Notes: generated by a model not told the origin, from the letters alone. 30,534 nt of DNA from Hofstenia miamia (GCA_900660155.1 CABFPE010000121.1:986636-1017169), one strand, 5' to 3'. Numbered from the stretch's first letter, positions 1 to 11,659 are shown. Numbers and translations: made by a program.

Positions 1-215
1 ATATATATATATCATATGTGGCCAATCTAGCATCTCTACTTCTTTATTTTTGAATTTAGTGTAATTATTGTTAGAGTTAATTAAAATTTTATAATTTATA
101 AACATAGTTACTAAAATCTATTTTAAATACGGATTTGAAATTGAAGAATTACGCATAAAATGAAGTGCTGCTGCCTAAATTTTAAATACTAGCTTAAAAA
201 TAACCCGAATGAGAA

Positions 216-238
216 ACGGGTCTCATTTTTTGACCCGT
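216..238. repeat. Short inverted repeat ACGGGTC / GACCCGT
   Basis: A perfect 7-bp stem with a 9-base T-rich loop. GACCCGT recurs at about 285 and the partial motif CGACCC at about 307. It lies just outside the left inverted repeat of the Tc1-like element. CGGGTC-rich clusters are common at the ends of hAT-type elements, but nothing else here supports one. Confidence 0.4.
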
Positions 239-314
239 CACCCCATCCTGCTCGTCCAGGAGTAACCCATGAATCAAACATGAACAGACCCGTCTACCAA
301 TGACACGACCCAAT

Positions 315-1820
315 CAAAAAAATTACTGCCCTATTTTAAGCGACATTTCTATGCCAAATTAAGAAATTTCCATTTATCATTTACCCATTTCTAAGCTATT
401 TTAAGATATTTCTAATTGTATTAGCGATTTTTCCACTTCAATTTGCTCCATTTCCACTTGATAATGATCCATTTCTTTGTTGAATTTCAGACATTTCAAA
501 TTCTATTTTGATAAATTTCCATTGATATCGATCAAATTTTTTGAAGTCATTACGGCAATAACGAAGCACTTATAAGACTTAATACTTTTAAATAACATGA
601 ATAATAATCACCAATACAACAAATCTAACATTACAGACCGAGAACGCATTCTAAACTGTTATGAAGAAGTGGTGAGGCATAATACAAGCATCGCGGGGGA
701 AAGAGGCAAAAGAAACTAACTGAAGGTCAAATGAGTGGAGACTGGCTACAATATTGATGTCTCGGTAGAGACTGATAACACTAAAAAAGGTTCAAGACTA
801 AGTGATCCATGAATAGCGAGTAAAATAAAGAGCGAAGAAACAATATGTCGAAATAATTTGCCAGTTCATGCAACAAAACAAAGTTATCATTTGGATGGAG
901 TAAACGAACATCAATTTGTTTTGTTAAAGAACACAGGCGCGAGCTAGAAAAGGAGCGAGAGCAGTGAACTTCTTGCAGTCATGTCGGGGTCCTGATATTC
1001 ATGTCATTGGAGCCATCTCCCCATTTCAACTTATCAAATGACGTAGGCATCGTGGTGGCTTCAAGGCTGGAGCTGAGAAAGAGTGGATAACTAACATGTT
1101 ATCAAACCTGCCTCATGGTTTGACACCAGGTAACAGTGTTGATTATGGATAATGCTATGCTCCATATCATTTAAATACTGAGGAGTGTCAGGACATCTTG
1201 CCTGGACTTATTGTGCAGAGACTTGAACCACATTCTCTGATGGTAAATCCAATCGAGAATATCTGCAGTAAGATGAAAAGCATTATCAAGAGACAAATGG
1301 TGGTACCACATGTCAGTGGATATGACATTCCCGAGCAACGATTGGTCTTTGTGGAGGGTTTGATTGACACTGCAATGAATCAGATAACCAATCACAATTG
1401 CATTAACTGTTGCCAGGTTTCTCCAGAATTTTTCCCAACTGCGAAGATATGCATCCCGGGCTTTGACTTTTTTTGTGATAAACTGTTAACTGCTTGAAAA
1501 TACTTATTTTGTTTTGTTGTTTTCTTCAAAAGTCATATATACGACTGTATAACTGCATAATGCTGTGTGAACAAAAATCAAAATTTATATCGGCGGAATT
1601 TTCAATCACTAAAAGAATTTGAAATGTCTGAAATTCAACATTGAAATAGATCATTATCACTTCGGAATAGAAAAAATTGAATTGGAAATATCGCAAATAC
1701 AATTAGAAATATCTTAACATAGATTGGAAATGGATAAATGATATATGTAAATAGCATATTTGACATAGAAATGTCGCATTATGAGCTTGAAATGGTGTAG
1801 TAGGTCCATATTTTTTGAGG
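315..1820 (+). mobile_element. Tc1/mariner-type DNA transposon with long terminal inverted repeats, inactive
   Basis: A transposase relic on the plus strand is bracketed by inverted repeats of about 200 bp (315-545 and 1575-1820). The arms pair in order with many indels: CGACATTTCTATG at 341 with its complement ending at 1776, and TTTCAGACATTTCAAATTCT at 485 with its complement at 1614-1633. Long inverted repeats of this kind occur in the IR/DR type of Tc1-like elements. The exact outer ends and the TA target duplication are not resolved. It is about 1.5 kb, typical of the superfamily. Confidence 0.8.
632..1460 (+). pseudogene. Tc1/mariner-type transposase, multiply broken
   Basis: Recognisable blocks are in different frames. 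Near 632 there is an N-terminal piece (ITDRERILNCYEEVV). Near 1000 is HVIGAISPFQ, and near 1065 GGFKAGAEKEWI. At about 1146 is LIMDNAMLH, carrying the second catalytic Asp of the DDE core. At 1231 comes PHSLMVNPIENICSKMKS, with the catalytic Glu in the NPIEN signature. Stops occur after the first block and after QLIK, with a frameshift before LIMDN. It would have bound the element's inverted repeats and cut DNA; it is now non-functional. Confidence 0.75.
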
Positions 1821-1837
1821 TATTGGACAACTTCCGG

Positions 1838-2023
1838 AAGCTAACCCATAATTATTCTCATTAAGTAGCTTTGATTATTTCCTTTACGACTGAATGACTT
1901 TTGTAATTCTGAAAAAAGCTTGGAGTTTTTGTGAAAATCTTCCAGTTGCTTATTAGAAGTGTATTGAATGCTTGATAATAAATCATCTTTTTTACCTTCA
2001 TCAACACAAGAAGTGAAGTGCAC
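1838..2023 (-). pseudogene. Possible continuation of the zinc-finger-like relic
   Basis: A 61-codon stretch, hydrophilic and rich in Lys, Ser and Gln, opening with HFTSCVDEGKKDD. The His and Cys would fit the last ligands of the finger seen at 2058-2190. No phase-consistent GT-AG intron joins the two pieces, so a frameshift or deletion is more likely. It abuts the right inverted repeat of the Tc1-like element. Confidence 0.25.
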
Positions 2024-2057
2024 AATGAAACTGTGTAATTATAAAATTAATTGAGAA

Positions 2058-2190
2058 TATCAGTTGCTTCTTTAGAAAATGCTCTGTAGCGTTTGGTAAA
2101 ATGCATAATTTTCCCACATGCAATGCATTTAAATATTTTTTCAGTCTTTGATATTGCATTGGTACAAATGAAACAATAATCTTCCTTCAT
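2058..2190 (-). pseudogene. Small zinc-finger-like (PHD-type) open frame, 43 codons
   Basis: Starts MKEDYCFICTNAI and continues KCIACGKIMHF. This gives Cys-x2-Cys, 13 residues, Cys-x2-Cys, 4 residues, His: the first five ligands of a PHD-like zinc finger. The frame ends after ATDILN at a TAA. A second open frame (1838-2023, minus) begins VHFTSCVDEGKKDD, which repeats the HFT text and supplies the missing Cys. The two may be parts of one broken protein. PHD-like fingers occur in the first protein of some non-LTR retrotransposons as well as in host regulators. I cannot assign a family. Confidence 0.3.
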
Positions 2191-2199
2191 ATTGCACTA

Positions 2200-4080
2200 A
2201 TAATGTTAATTTCTTCTCCTTTTATATGTATTTTCTTATAAGAAATTAATATTAGGTTTCCTAAAAATACGATCAATTTACGTGGGAAAATTAATATATA
2301 TTACTGCCAAAATATACCTGAACTTCAAATCTGGTTAATGTCTGTACTAAAAATTATGCAGAGTCTTCATAATGACTACGCAAGTGTAATCATAGATGTT
2401 AAATGGTTGGGCAGTAGCTGTCTAATCTAAAGTTGTTACCAAGGCCGTTTTACATTTCAATCACAACTTTAGCCAAATTAAATTTCCATATCCATAGCCA
2501 CATTATTGTGTGCACTCTTAAACATTTGAGATGAGAATATAAATGTTTCAAAGTTCACATAAAACGAAACCATTGTTGCAAATGTCCTGGACATACTTTA
2601 AAATCATGGACGTAGATTGTGAGTCATAGCCAACTCTCAAATTTTTCTATTTGTCTGAATACCTAACACATTGTTATTAGTATAATTTAAGTTAAGTATT
2701 TTAAACAGAATTCTACGGTTGCAGCTATTTATTCCTGATTTAACAAGTTCCGTATTAGAAAATCATTTTAAATATCTATTGATTTAAATATATATTAATT
2801 TCTCAAATACGCCGTTTTTTGGTTTATATTTAAAGGACATCATAAAAGATAAAACAATCCATCCAATAGCATTGTTACTAAGAATAGGAAACTGCCCGTG
2901 CTATGCACGGGGATTTCAATGGGCTGTATTTGATATTTAACAAATGAACAAACTTTAAACAAACCATATGTTGTGTTTTTAATATTTTAGGAACGAAATA
3001 TGTAACAAATGTGATCATCATACATTGGTGAAATGATTTTTATTGATAATTTTAGCATATGAGTCTCCTTACTTAATCAATTTAATATTTTAAACACAAT
3101 CAAAGCATGGCAACACTTAATGCAAAACAGTGTATATATCACTACAATATCGATTCCGTTATGTGTGTATAGATATCAAAAACATTAATATCTGAGTTTT
3201 TTCTGGCAATCTCGAAAAATCCCATCGTGGTGATCATTGTATTTAATATGATCAAACTTAAATTTATTTAAATCATTTAAATTAATTTGTAGGGAAGTTT
3301 GAAGTTCCAATAATACCTTCGAGAGAAATTGTCAAATATGTCAAGCTTTTGTAAGGCATGTTTATGCTCTCTTAAAAATGATGGTACTAATTAATGTATG
3401 TACTTTTATAAACTTCCTTCAAATTAACAAAACTACTCAAGTAAATTGAACAAAACAATTCCATTATGAAACTTAATATATTAAGAAAGTTATTCGTTTG
3501 TAAATATGATCTTTCATTTTTCTTAATGTCTTTTAATAAAGTAAAATAAAATGACCTGTATGGCTGTTTTTATAACTAATAACCGAGGCATAACTTACAT
3601 TATTTTTTTATGAATATCTAAGTCACAAATATTCTAATATTCATGCCAAATATGCATGCTTAGTATGCTTGAAAATTTAATTCAGCCTACATTTAATTGC
3701 ATTAATGACCAAAACATTGTACATTTGAATGCACTAACTGTTAAAAATGTCTTAAAAATTACATTTTTTTACAAATTAGCACACCGATAAAGTTTATTTA
3801 TAGGTATGGAAGTGTTGGGCTAAAAAATTAAAAACGATTTTGTCTAGAAATCATGATATTTTATAATTTCTTGAAAATCGAGGATAATCTTTGTTCCATA
3901 TTTTCAAAATATCTCATTGCAAAACATTTGTATGAACAGTTCATAACATTCTTAATTTATACAAGTCAACTTAAAACTTACATTCTACAATGCATGAAAT
4001 ACTTCCATGTTCTCTTACCTGTCGTGCAAATAGTGATAAAATTAATTTGTGAAGATACTCGAGATAGACCTTAAATACGA
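2200..4080. other. AT-rich spacer without recognised genes
   Basis: No open frame with family signatures on either strand. It contains one GC-rich 7-bp hairpin at 2895-2911, listed separately. Confidence 0.6.
2895..2911. repeat. GC-rich hairpin CCCGTGC-TAT-GCACGGG
   Basis: A perfect 7-bp stem with a 3-base loop in otherwise AT-rich sequence. GC-rich hairpins of this kind sit just inside the 3' end of Helitrons. On the minus strand the hairpin is followed after about 11 bases by CTTAGT, which is close to but not the CTRRT terminus. No Rep/helicase coding is present. Confidence 0.4.
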
Positions 4081-4089
4081 TACTAAGAG

Positions 4090-5000
4090 CCAGCTCTTTC
4101 ATCATTACCTTTCGAGAACTTTCCTTAATGATTATATTAATGAATTTATAGGATCCACCAAAGAATAGATAAAGAACTATTCGCCAATTACTGCCCGAAT
4201 ACTTCATATCTCATTTTTTATAATTTTTGTTTTTTTGCTGGTATTTATTTCTTTATGTTGGACTGAATTTCTTCCAATTACTTATGCTTCTCAAAAGGTC
4301 TATTGAAATGTGTTGCTATTTCAACAATTATGCTGGAGCACTAGTTTTATCACTTAACCCTATATCGGTCATTTTTTCACTTTCATGACCTCGGGGTTGC
4401 TCCAACTGCACACAATCCCCCTCATAAAATCAATTCTTTTCGGCACCAAACAGAGAAACTTGGCAGGACAATTTATTACATATTACTAAATACTGCGAGC
4501 AAAAAACTTGATATTCTGGTACTCTGCCTTCAAAATAAACACCGACATCATCAAATGCTTTGCAATGTCAAACAAAACATTTGACAGGGTGGTGGCTAAT
4601 AAAAACCTGAACACATTGAGAAAATTATTATTCGATCCGACATCCTGAAGCGAATTTATCGATGAAGATAAAAATAGAAAAGGCCTTGTCAACGCATAGC
4701 CCTCACTTCGTATGACTCCAAGGAGATCCATTGCTATACTATAGTAATTGGTGTGAGGTAATTTTTGAGCCATGTTATCCAATGGAACCTAAAAAATTAG
4801 GTTCTAAGAAGTCGTTTTTTAATGCAAATTTCTCAAAAATGTTCCTAAAAAATTCCGGGAATAATTCGTTGTGCCTCGCTGTTGGTTACTTACTTGATCA
4901 CTGCAAGAGGTCCCCTCCGTCAGAAAATCATGCGTATGCCCATTCATGCAACACAAAAATAAAACAATGTGCAGTCTTGGTAAACATGTTAGTTTACACT
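4090..5000 (-). pseudogene. Possible piggyBac-type transposase relic
   Basis: Minus-strand blocks appear in the order expected for a piggyBac-type (DDE_Tnp_1_7) transposase. Near 4960 is GHTHDFLTEG (compare the usual G..YDF..Y.G). Near 4750 is NYYSIAMDLLGVIRSEGY (compare the usual DNYYTS..L...L...G). Near 4190 is NWRIVLYLFFGGSYKFINIII followed by KELA (compare the usual WW.R.FY...D...VNA.I and ELA..LI). Between the blocks are stops and frameshifts. The similarity is by eye and each block is weak; order and orientation are the main support. Confidence 0.4.
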
Positions 5001-5049
5001 TTAAGGGAAGCAGAACCCATTAATCCCGTTAGGCGATAGGTATTATAGG

Positions 5050-7350
5050 CCTGGTAGGTATTGTGCTCATTTAACCGTCATGATAGCATAATAGATATCT
5101 GAATATTTGATATTTAGACATTTACATTTATTACTGATTTCGAGTAAGAAAGTGTTCACTTGTTCTTAGGGATTTCTGTTAGCTACCTTGTAATGAGCAA
5201 CGAACGAACGCCTGTGGAGCAGCAAAACGAAAGATTTAGCTTCTCAGGAACAGTCAGCAGTTATAAACAATGCTGAAATTGCTGATTTATTTGAAGATAC
5301 TGCGCTACTGCAACATTTATAGGTAAAGATTGATAGTACAAGTGTGATTATTTAGGAGAAGGAAGGCAAGATCATTTAAACACGGATGAAAGAAAATATT
5401 GAGTTTTATCACGAACTTGACGCATAGCTTGTTCAGTTTGCAGCATTTGTCTCAACGGATGTTGCATTCAAATCGCAAACATTTAGCTATGAACTTCAGT
5501 TGCTTTAACTCTTCTCTCGTGATGGAGCGCGAGAGCTTTTTCCGAACATCTACAATCTTTTCCGTTTGTACCTTTCCCTGATTTCTACACATTATTTCTG
5601 GACTGAATCTAGTGAAAAAACACTTCCCTACCAGTATTTCAGACGACAGACTGCATTCATCATCATTACTGTATATTGAAAATGGCCTTTTTCTAGCATC
5701 ATTGATGATTTTGTGTCTAAAAAAGGCGTGAAAACACCTTTGTTACAAGCAGAGGCGTCAAAAAACTTAAAAATCTGGGGGCTTGAGTTTCAAAAGTTTT
5801 TGTATATGAGTACTTGCAAGGAATTTAGCAAGATTGCCTTAAACAGCTTTGAAATTCTTTAAATTTTTTATGATTTCCTATTACAAAGTAATGAAGATTT
5901 GCAAAACCAGAAGACAAAACATTATATGGTGTGTTGCCTCTTTCACCTATGTCTTAAACCCACGCTTGGTCCAACCCCATTAAAGCGTACTTTTACACTA
6001 ATTCTCCAATGCCGCAACCTCTAAATTTCGCATTGTACACCTCAATGAGTTTGGAAGATCTATCTATGTATAAAGAAGCCTAAGAATTACTTGAACTTTT
6101 GTTATAAAGAGTTTATAAATCGTATTAAAAACAAACATTTCAAGTACTTTCACAGTTTTTCTATGTTAAATTTGCACGTACGCTATACGCATAGACAAGG
6201 TGAAAACAGAAAATAAATTTCTGAACACATTAATGTTCTCAATTTATGAAATCCTGCAACAGTTGCCTGAATCAAAGTATTCTCCACTTCAAAAACGTTT
6301 GCGAAAATTTTTTGGGTTACATTGTCATCTAAATTTGCGCCTATTTCAATCTGAGAGAACGTAGTAAACTTCTTGATGTGACAGTGACAAAAGTTTTGTT
6401 TTTATTATTCAAATATTAAAATTCGAGAACAATTGAAGCATTCATATTTATTGATATACAAAATTCCAGTGACTTATATATTATTTGTGAATTATCAAAA
6501 TAATAATTGAGAAGTTTTTTTAAAGTAGTGATTATAGCAATAATTGTGTAAAAATTGGCTTTACAATGAACTAAAATGATGAAAAATTGAAAAATCTTAA
6601 AATAATACATAAAAAATAGGTGGAACTAAGCCCTCGGGTTGGATGCCACTAAATGCAAATGTACATTGAAATAAATACTTTAAAGCTTTTAATTTGTCAA
6701 TTTTTTAATCAAATTTGCTAGAAACCCTCATACTTGTGGGACGTGATTCGAAATATTTGCACTATTTTATTTAATGAAATTTTTTTAATTTTGGTAATGA
6801 TTCTCTCACGGATACAATGTAGGGCCTCTGTCCTTTCATTAAATCAGAGAAAATTTTATTCCTAAGATGGAAGAAGGTGGGACCCTGAATCAAATCTAAT
6901 AAAGGGCCATACTTAATGATAAGCTTGCATGCCTAAAGATTGCCAAAATGGTCTTGATAATAAATATACCCACATCCTAGCATTACATTACTAAATTCAA
7001 ATCCAGTTATGAAAAGCTAATATATTTTAATTAAAGTTTGAATTTTCAAATAGTTTCATTCTAGGTTTAAAGAAACAATTCATTAAATTTGTAATTCATT
7101 TAAAAGATGAATCGAACTAGAGTTTAGTTTATCAAACCAAATAAGCTAGTATTATTAAAACATGTTACTTGGGGTAGAATTATATCCCAATGATATTTTG
7201 TACATCATAAAATAAACTGAAAATTAAGACCCAATTCAATTTCCTTTATTGACGAAGCGCACTTGTTTTTTTATAATAAGTGGTAAATTTAAAAATTCGT
7301 CTTTCGGCATTTTACTCGTATTAATCCATAAATTTTATTCTTTACCTGTA
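5050..7350. other. AT-rich spacer, no recognised gene
   Basis: No family signature found. A minus-strand stretch near 5480-5560 reads as a short amphipathic helix (see rejected list). The rest is low-complexity AT-rich DNA. Confidence 0.5.
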
Positions 7351-7359
7351 CCACTAGTA

Positions 7360-7740
7360 ATCGTGTACGATTCGGTAAACCACAGTTTTTCACAGCTCTA
7401 CTTGCTACACATTATGACCCATAAATGGCTCAATTTAATGAGTGTTTTTAATAACTTCTTTAATATTAATTAAAACTTTAATATCTTCTTATTAAAATGC
7501 AATGTTTAGCAATCCACGAATATAATTGGCCAGTAAATTCAAATTAGTTNATCGTGTACGATTCGGTAAACCACAGTTTTTCACAGCTCTACTTGCTACA
7601 CATTATGACCCATAAATGGCTCAATTTAATGAGTGTTTTTAATAACTTCTTTAATATTAATTAAAACTTTAATATCTTCTTATTAAAATGCAATGTTTAG
7701 CAATCCACGAATATAATTGGCCAGTAAATTCAAATTAGTT
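7360..7740. repeat. Exact 190-bp tandem copy around a single N (7360-7549, 7551-7740)
   Basis: The 190 bases ending at 7549 are repeated, without a difference that I can see, immediately after the N at 7550. A perfect duplication whose boundary is the gap itself indicates an unmerged contig overlap, not a biological tandem repeat. An open stretch at 7249-7473 runs through the first copy and has no recognisable product. Confidence 0.85.
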
Positions 7741-8600
7741 TATGAAATGTTTTGAAATTTATAGAAGGAATTGGCTAGTGAAATTTAATACTATTCGGCA
7801 GTGAAATTTCATTCTTTTCGGAAGCTTCGTGCAATTCAAAAATAATTTACAGACCATATTAACATTTAGAAATTTATTTACTAGCAAACGTTTACAATAG
7901 TAAGCCAACTGCAAAGTATTAAAATTAATTTACACTTTAATAAATCACTCACTAAATGACTGCCATGGGAAAAAAATCTACCCTAAAATTCTTTCCTTTC
8001 TGGAGAAAAAAAGAGTGGGGCAGTGTCAGGTCGCCAATTATAGTCAAAAAGAACGAGGATGCAATTCTCTATCTTGTACTGTCTACAGATTAAAATATCT
8101 TTATTACTTCGTGAGCTATAAGCGCTTAAAAATTATTTGGGGAATCCATCGCACATCAATTTCTGCAAGAATTCGGGTTAATCTTAGTTTGCTGTCTGCT
8201 CGAGTAAATGTCATTCCAATCATAGCCATTTACTCGAAAAAATAAATGCTAGCATTAATGCAAAAAATAACTTTCTTTCTTATATTTATAAGATTGTTCT
8301 TAATATATTCATAGTTGTAGTTAAAATGCAGGGATCGTACATATCGCCTTTTTTGAAACCAAAGTTCATAACTACTACTAATTAAATATATATTTATTAA
8401 AAGTGATTACACTCAATTATCCAGAGCAATTTTAGAAGTTTATAGAAATTCAAAATTTTCACTATTGGCTGCAATACATTTATGTATATAAACATAAATA
8501 TTAATTAATAGAAACACGTGATATTTAAGTGCTCGGTTTCTTTTGCGCCACCCTTAATATAATGTGGAATAGGCAAAAACAGAATGTTAGATAATAGCTC
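7741..8600. other. AT-rich spacer, no recognised gene
   Basis: An open stretch at 8015-8245 (plus) shows no family motif or coding-like composition. Nothing else was seen. Confidence 0.5.
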
Positions 8601-9035
8601 ATAGTGTTCATTATTTTTATTGTGTCACACATAGTCACCTATTTTCTCAACTATAAGTGCACAATGTTTTCTGTTCTTACAAAAATATTGTCATGAAGTA
8701 AATATCAAGTGTTCGTTCTGAAAGTCATCCAAAGAATCAGATGTATCCAATATTATTTTACTCAATTCCGTTTCAAGGATTGCAACTCATAAAACTGTCA
8801 AACATGTTTGTATCAGGTGAGTAAGGCGGCTGCGGTAATAACATAAATCATGAAAAAAAACTTTAGTGAATTCTAAATTAGGTCTTCAATTATCACACTG
8901 GATTATCAGTGGAGATAAAATACGAACACTATTACACCTGAATTTATCCAACACCTCAGGAAGAAAAAAACCAGGTCCAGTAGAATCCACAGCTACATTC
9001 CTTTTTCACATCAAAATTCACCGAAATTCCTTAAT
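8600..9035 (-). pseudogene. Mariner-type transposase relic
   Basis: Read on the minus strand from about 9020: VDSTGPGFFLPEV, then ILSPLIIQCDN, which carries a catalytic Asp. The signature LPQPPYSPDTNMFD follows near 8797-8840 and corresponds to the PPYSPDxNxxD block that holds the third catalytic residue of mariner transposases. Stops follow the DN and interrupt the C-terminal part. Only the second half of the gene remains and no inverted repeats were found. It lies directly upstream of the (TAA)n tract that received the R4/Dong element. Confidence 0.65.
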
Positions 9036-9036
9036 C

Positions 9037-9063
9037 ATTATTATTATTAACAATAATAATTTA

Positions 9064-9098
<35 letters not shown>
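9037..9098. repeat. (ATT)n/(AAT)n microsatellite, left flank of R4/Dong element
   Basis: An (ATT)n run (9037-9049) passes into an interrupted then pure (AAT)n run (9064-9097). R4/Dong-clade retrotransposons are known to insert in TAA microsatellites, and the element's other end abuts the same repeat at 13034. Confidence 0.9.
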
Positions 9099-9104
9099 AT
9101 GAGA

Positions 9105-9500
9105 AGAGCTTAAGCAGAGATTAGTTGCAGAAGATGAGAAACTGAGAAATATAGGGCAAGGGCAAAGCAGGCGAGAGACGTTTGAGACCCAAGAAGGAAG
9201 ATTCTACAAAGAACTAGATGCAAGAGAAAAGGCTACAGCTAGAGCAGGCGAGGACGCAGTAAGGTTCTGGGAGAATATATGGAGAAGTGCGGCCACCACA
9301 GGTGATAGAGATTGAGCAGATGCAGAAGGAATTCAGACAAGAAGAAGAACTAATCACAACTGTAAAGGTGAAGGAGTCTCTAAAGAAAATGAAGAACTGG
9401 AAGGCGCCAGGCAGAGATGAGGTACATGGGTATTGGCTGAAGAAGTTGACAAGTGTTCATGAGAGACTTGCAGTAGCATTGGAGGAGTGTATTGTAGTCA
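9105..9500 (+). pseudogene. R4/Dong element: N-terminal part of RT region
   Basis: Frame 1 reads GRFYKELDAREKA, then AVRFWENIW. This is the FY..L and FW..IW pattern that precedes the RT domain in R2/R4-type elements. After a frameshift near 9285 the text continues to VKESLKKMKNWKAPGRDEVHGYW. WKAPGxDxxxGYWxK is the start of the RT domain in this group. Similarity ends near 9495, after ALEECIV. Confidence 0.75.
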
Positions 9501-9561
9501 GAAAATACGGTCGTATACTTTGGATTTCAGTCTGTTTCAACAATAGAGAATTTTAAAAACA

Positions 9562-10449
9562 AAGCCAGAACCATGATGAAGAGCTCGTCCATCTCCTCAA
9601 CAGAATCACACAACGCCTCAAGTCTCTCGAATCTGGACAATCTAGTCAACGCCCTAATCAAAACGCTCCATCTCATTCTTCAGCTCCCCCAGTCTCTATT
9701 TCAACGCTATTGGAAGATGCACCATTGACCCTCATCAATTGCCTGTGGTTGGTGATCAAATCGCTAAGGCTCTTGCTAGCAGTAAAACGCCCAACCGTGA
9801 CAAGTACGAATTGGAGTGCTCAGATCAGTCCTCGCTGAATACCATGTCCTCTCCAGTAACCTGTAATCCATTATCGCGCAGCGCATCAGAGTTCTTTTGG
9901 CGGCTGCCAATTACGGATGGAATGCAACGCTCCGGAATACAGCCAACAATCAGCTACAGTCCATCGGAATCCCGCACCTCATTCCTTCAAACCCTCTCCG
10001 GTACCCCTCTCAGCGTCCGCCATTTAATGCCTTCTCGTCTCAGTCACAATTTAAGCAGCCTCGTGGAAGATCCAGATCGTGAACAAATCGAGGACGTTAG
10101 CTCTTTACATGTGTCTTTACCCGATTCTCTCATGGTTCCTACATTATCTTCGTTTCAGTCTCCTGTAGTTTCTCATTCTAATGTTTCGTCTCCTGTGTTT
10201 CCTAGTTCTCAAATGGACAATACTCCGCAGTTTACCCCGGATCCAGTTCAGACATCAACTCCTGTCTTACGCAATTATTCGCAGGGTTCTTCTCTCATGG
10301 CAGTCTCGCAAGTAATACAGCCTCAGCTTTTTCAGCGGCCTCGCCTTCAAGAAGTAGATGTTATGGGTCTAAATTTCCAGCTTCCAGATTCGGCGGTTCC
10401 ACATTTCAGAACTTTTTCTATCTCGTATTTCTCATTTACACTTGGATGA
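9562..10449 (+). pseudogene. Gag-like ORF1 region, frameshifted
   Basis: An N-terminal piece (about 9562-9720) has a helical segment, DEELVHLLNRITQRLKSLE, then a Ser/Pro-rich linker. A shifted frame (9739 on) continues QLPVVGDQIAKALASSKTP. Near 9897 another frame carries AAANYGWNATLRN and ends in a basic tail, FKQPRGRSRS, with a stop at 10080-10082. This is like the Arg-rich nucleic-acid-binding end of gag proteins. The long frame 9739-10449 beyond that is Ser/Pro-rich and may be partly fortuitous. Assignment rests on position and composition, not on a conserved motif. Confidence 0.4.
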
Positions 10450-10657
10450 TATTAGACAGCTTCTCAACGAATTTGCGCTCTGAGCTACTTCACGTTATTG
10501 AGTCCAGCATCCTCAGCAGAATTGGATTGATATTTTATCTGGCGTCACGTTAACCTCGACTCAGTTATTAGCACTTGCGGATCAGGCAGCCGGTACAGCA
10601 CTCCGGGATCAGGCAGCCGGGCAGGAAGAAGTAGCATCAATTTTATCCGGAGTCACG

Positions 10658-11659
10658 ATGACAAGTGAACAATTGGCAGAGTTTTTGCAGCCACCACAAG
10701 CTACGGAAGTACCGGATTTCGTGGGCGATTCTCAAGGGACTATTGTTGCCGAACCTTTGGATCCTTATCCCCAGTACGTATTCCCCTCAGCAGAAGTAGA
10801 TTGGCCGTCTTTTCAGTCAGAATTCCGAGTACCGCACAGGATTATGCTTTTGTTAACAGTCTCAATCTCCTTGTCACGCATGCAGCCTACGGTGTTTAAA
10901 CATCCAATTACATTACCTTTGAGACTTCATTCTCTAAATGCAGATAGAATTATCGCTGCACTGGAAGAAGCACATGTTATCAGGTTGGCACCCCGACGGT
11001 CATTGTTTCAAGCCAGAGCGTTCTTTGTTCCTAAAGCCAATGGAAAGCTCAGAATGGTGGTCAATTATTCATTCCTTACACCACTTATAAACCCAATCTG
11101 TTTCCACCTTCCATCAGTGATCAAAGTACTGAAAAAGAATACTCCTCCAAGTGACTATATCTTATTACAATTTGATCTGAAGAGTGCGTTTTATCACATT
11201 CCCGTCTTGCAGCAGCACAGATATCGTACTACCTTCCTCGCTCATAACGCTAAATGCTACATCTTCGAGAAGGCACCAATGGGGCTCTCCTATAGTATGG
11301 TTCCGTGTCAGTTACTCTCAAACGCAATACTCTATCCTTTTCATAAAATTGGACTTATTTCTTGGGCACATATTGATAATCTACTCGTTGTTCTACCTTA
11401 TTCAGCCTTAGATATAGTCAATACTTGGATGCAGAAATTGGCACAACTCAACATCTCAGTAGTAGAAGTCAAGTCATCTCACGGTTTGCAAGTCATGCAA
11501 TATCTCAGATTCATTTTCGATGTTAAACGATCTCTCATCTCAGCAACTCCGCAACAGTCACAAATGGTTCAGCTCATTGGAGAACTTCAATTCCGCAATC
11601 TTTCACTCAAGCAACGACAAACAGCTCTGGGCACCTCACATTTTCTTGGCCATTGGTAG
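10658..11659 (+). pseudogene. Reverse transcriptase domain of the inserted retroelement
   Basis: 333 codons open from ATG. Conserved RT blocks appear in order: FFVPKANGKLRMVVNYS (122-138, fingers), LLQFDLKSAFYHIPV (169-183, motif A, catalytic Asp173), APMGLSYSM (206-214, motif B) and AHIDNLLV (237-244, motif C). Motif C has IDN where the family has xDD, so a metal-binding Asp is missing and the enzyme is predicted inactive. The frame is lost after FLGHW at a stop, while the RNase H frame overlaps it by 7 bases, so a single frameshift separates two formerly joined domains. Confidence 0.85.

Noticed and set aside
4354..4380. TTAACCCTATATCGGTC as a piggyBac terminus
   Set aside because: The piggyBac-like coding text seems to continue past it on the minus strand (TDIGLSDK, then the NWRIVLY block), and no inverted partner was found, so it may be coding sequence.
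5460..5600. Minus-strand text with REELKQLKFIAKCLRF, resembling the first helices of a death-effector domain
   Set aside because: Only one helix pair is present, with a stop soon after and no second half. It could equally be an unrelated helix or part of the piggyBac-like relic.
9739..10449. The whole 236-codon Ser/Pro-rich frame as a single intact protein
   Set aside because: A better gag-like text with an Arg-rich end lies in another frame from about 9897, so the long frame is probably partly fortuitous.
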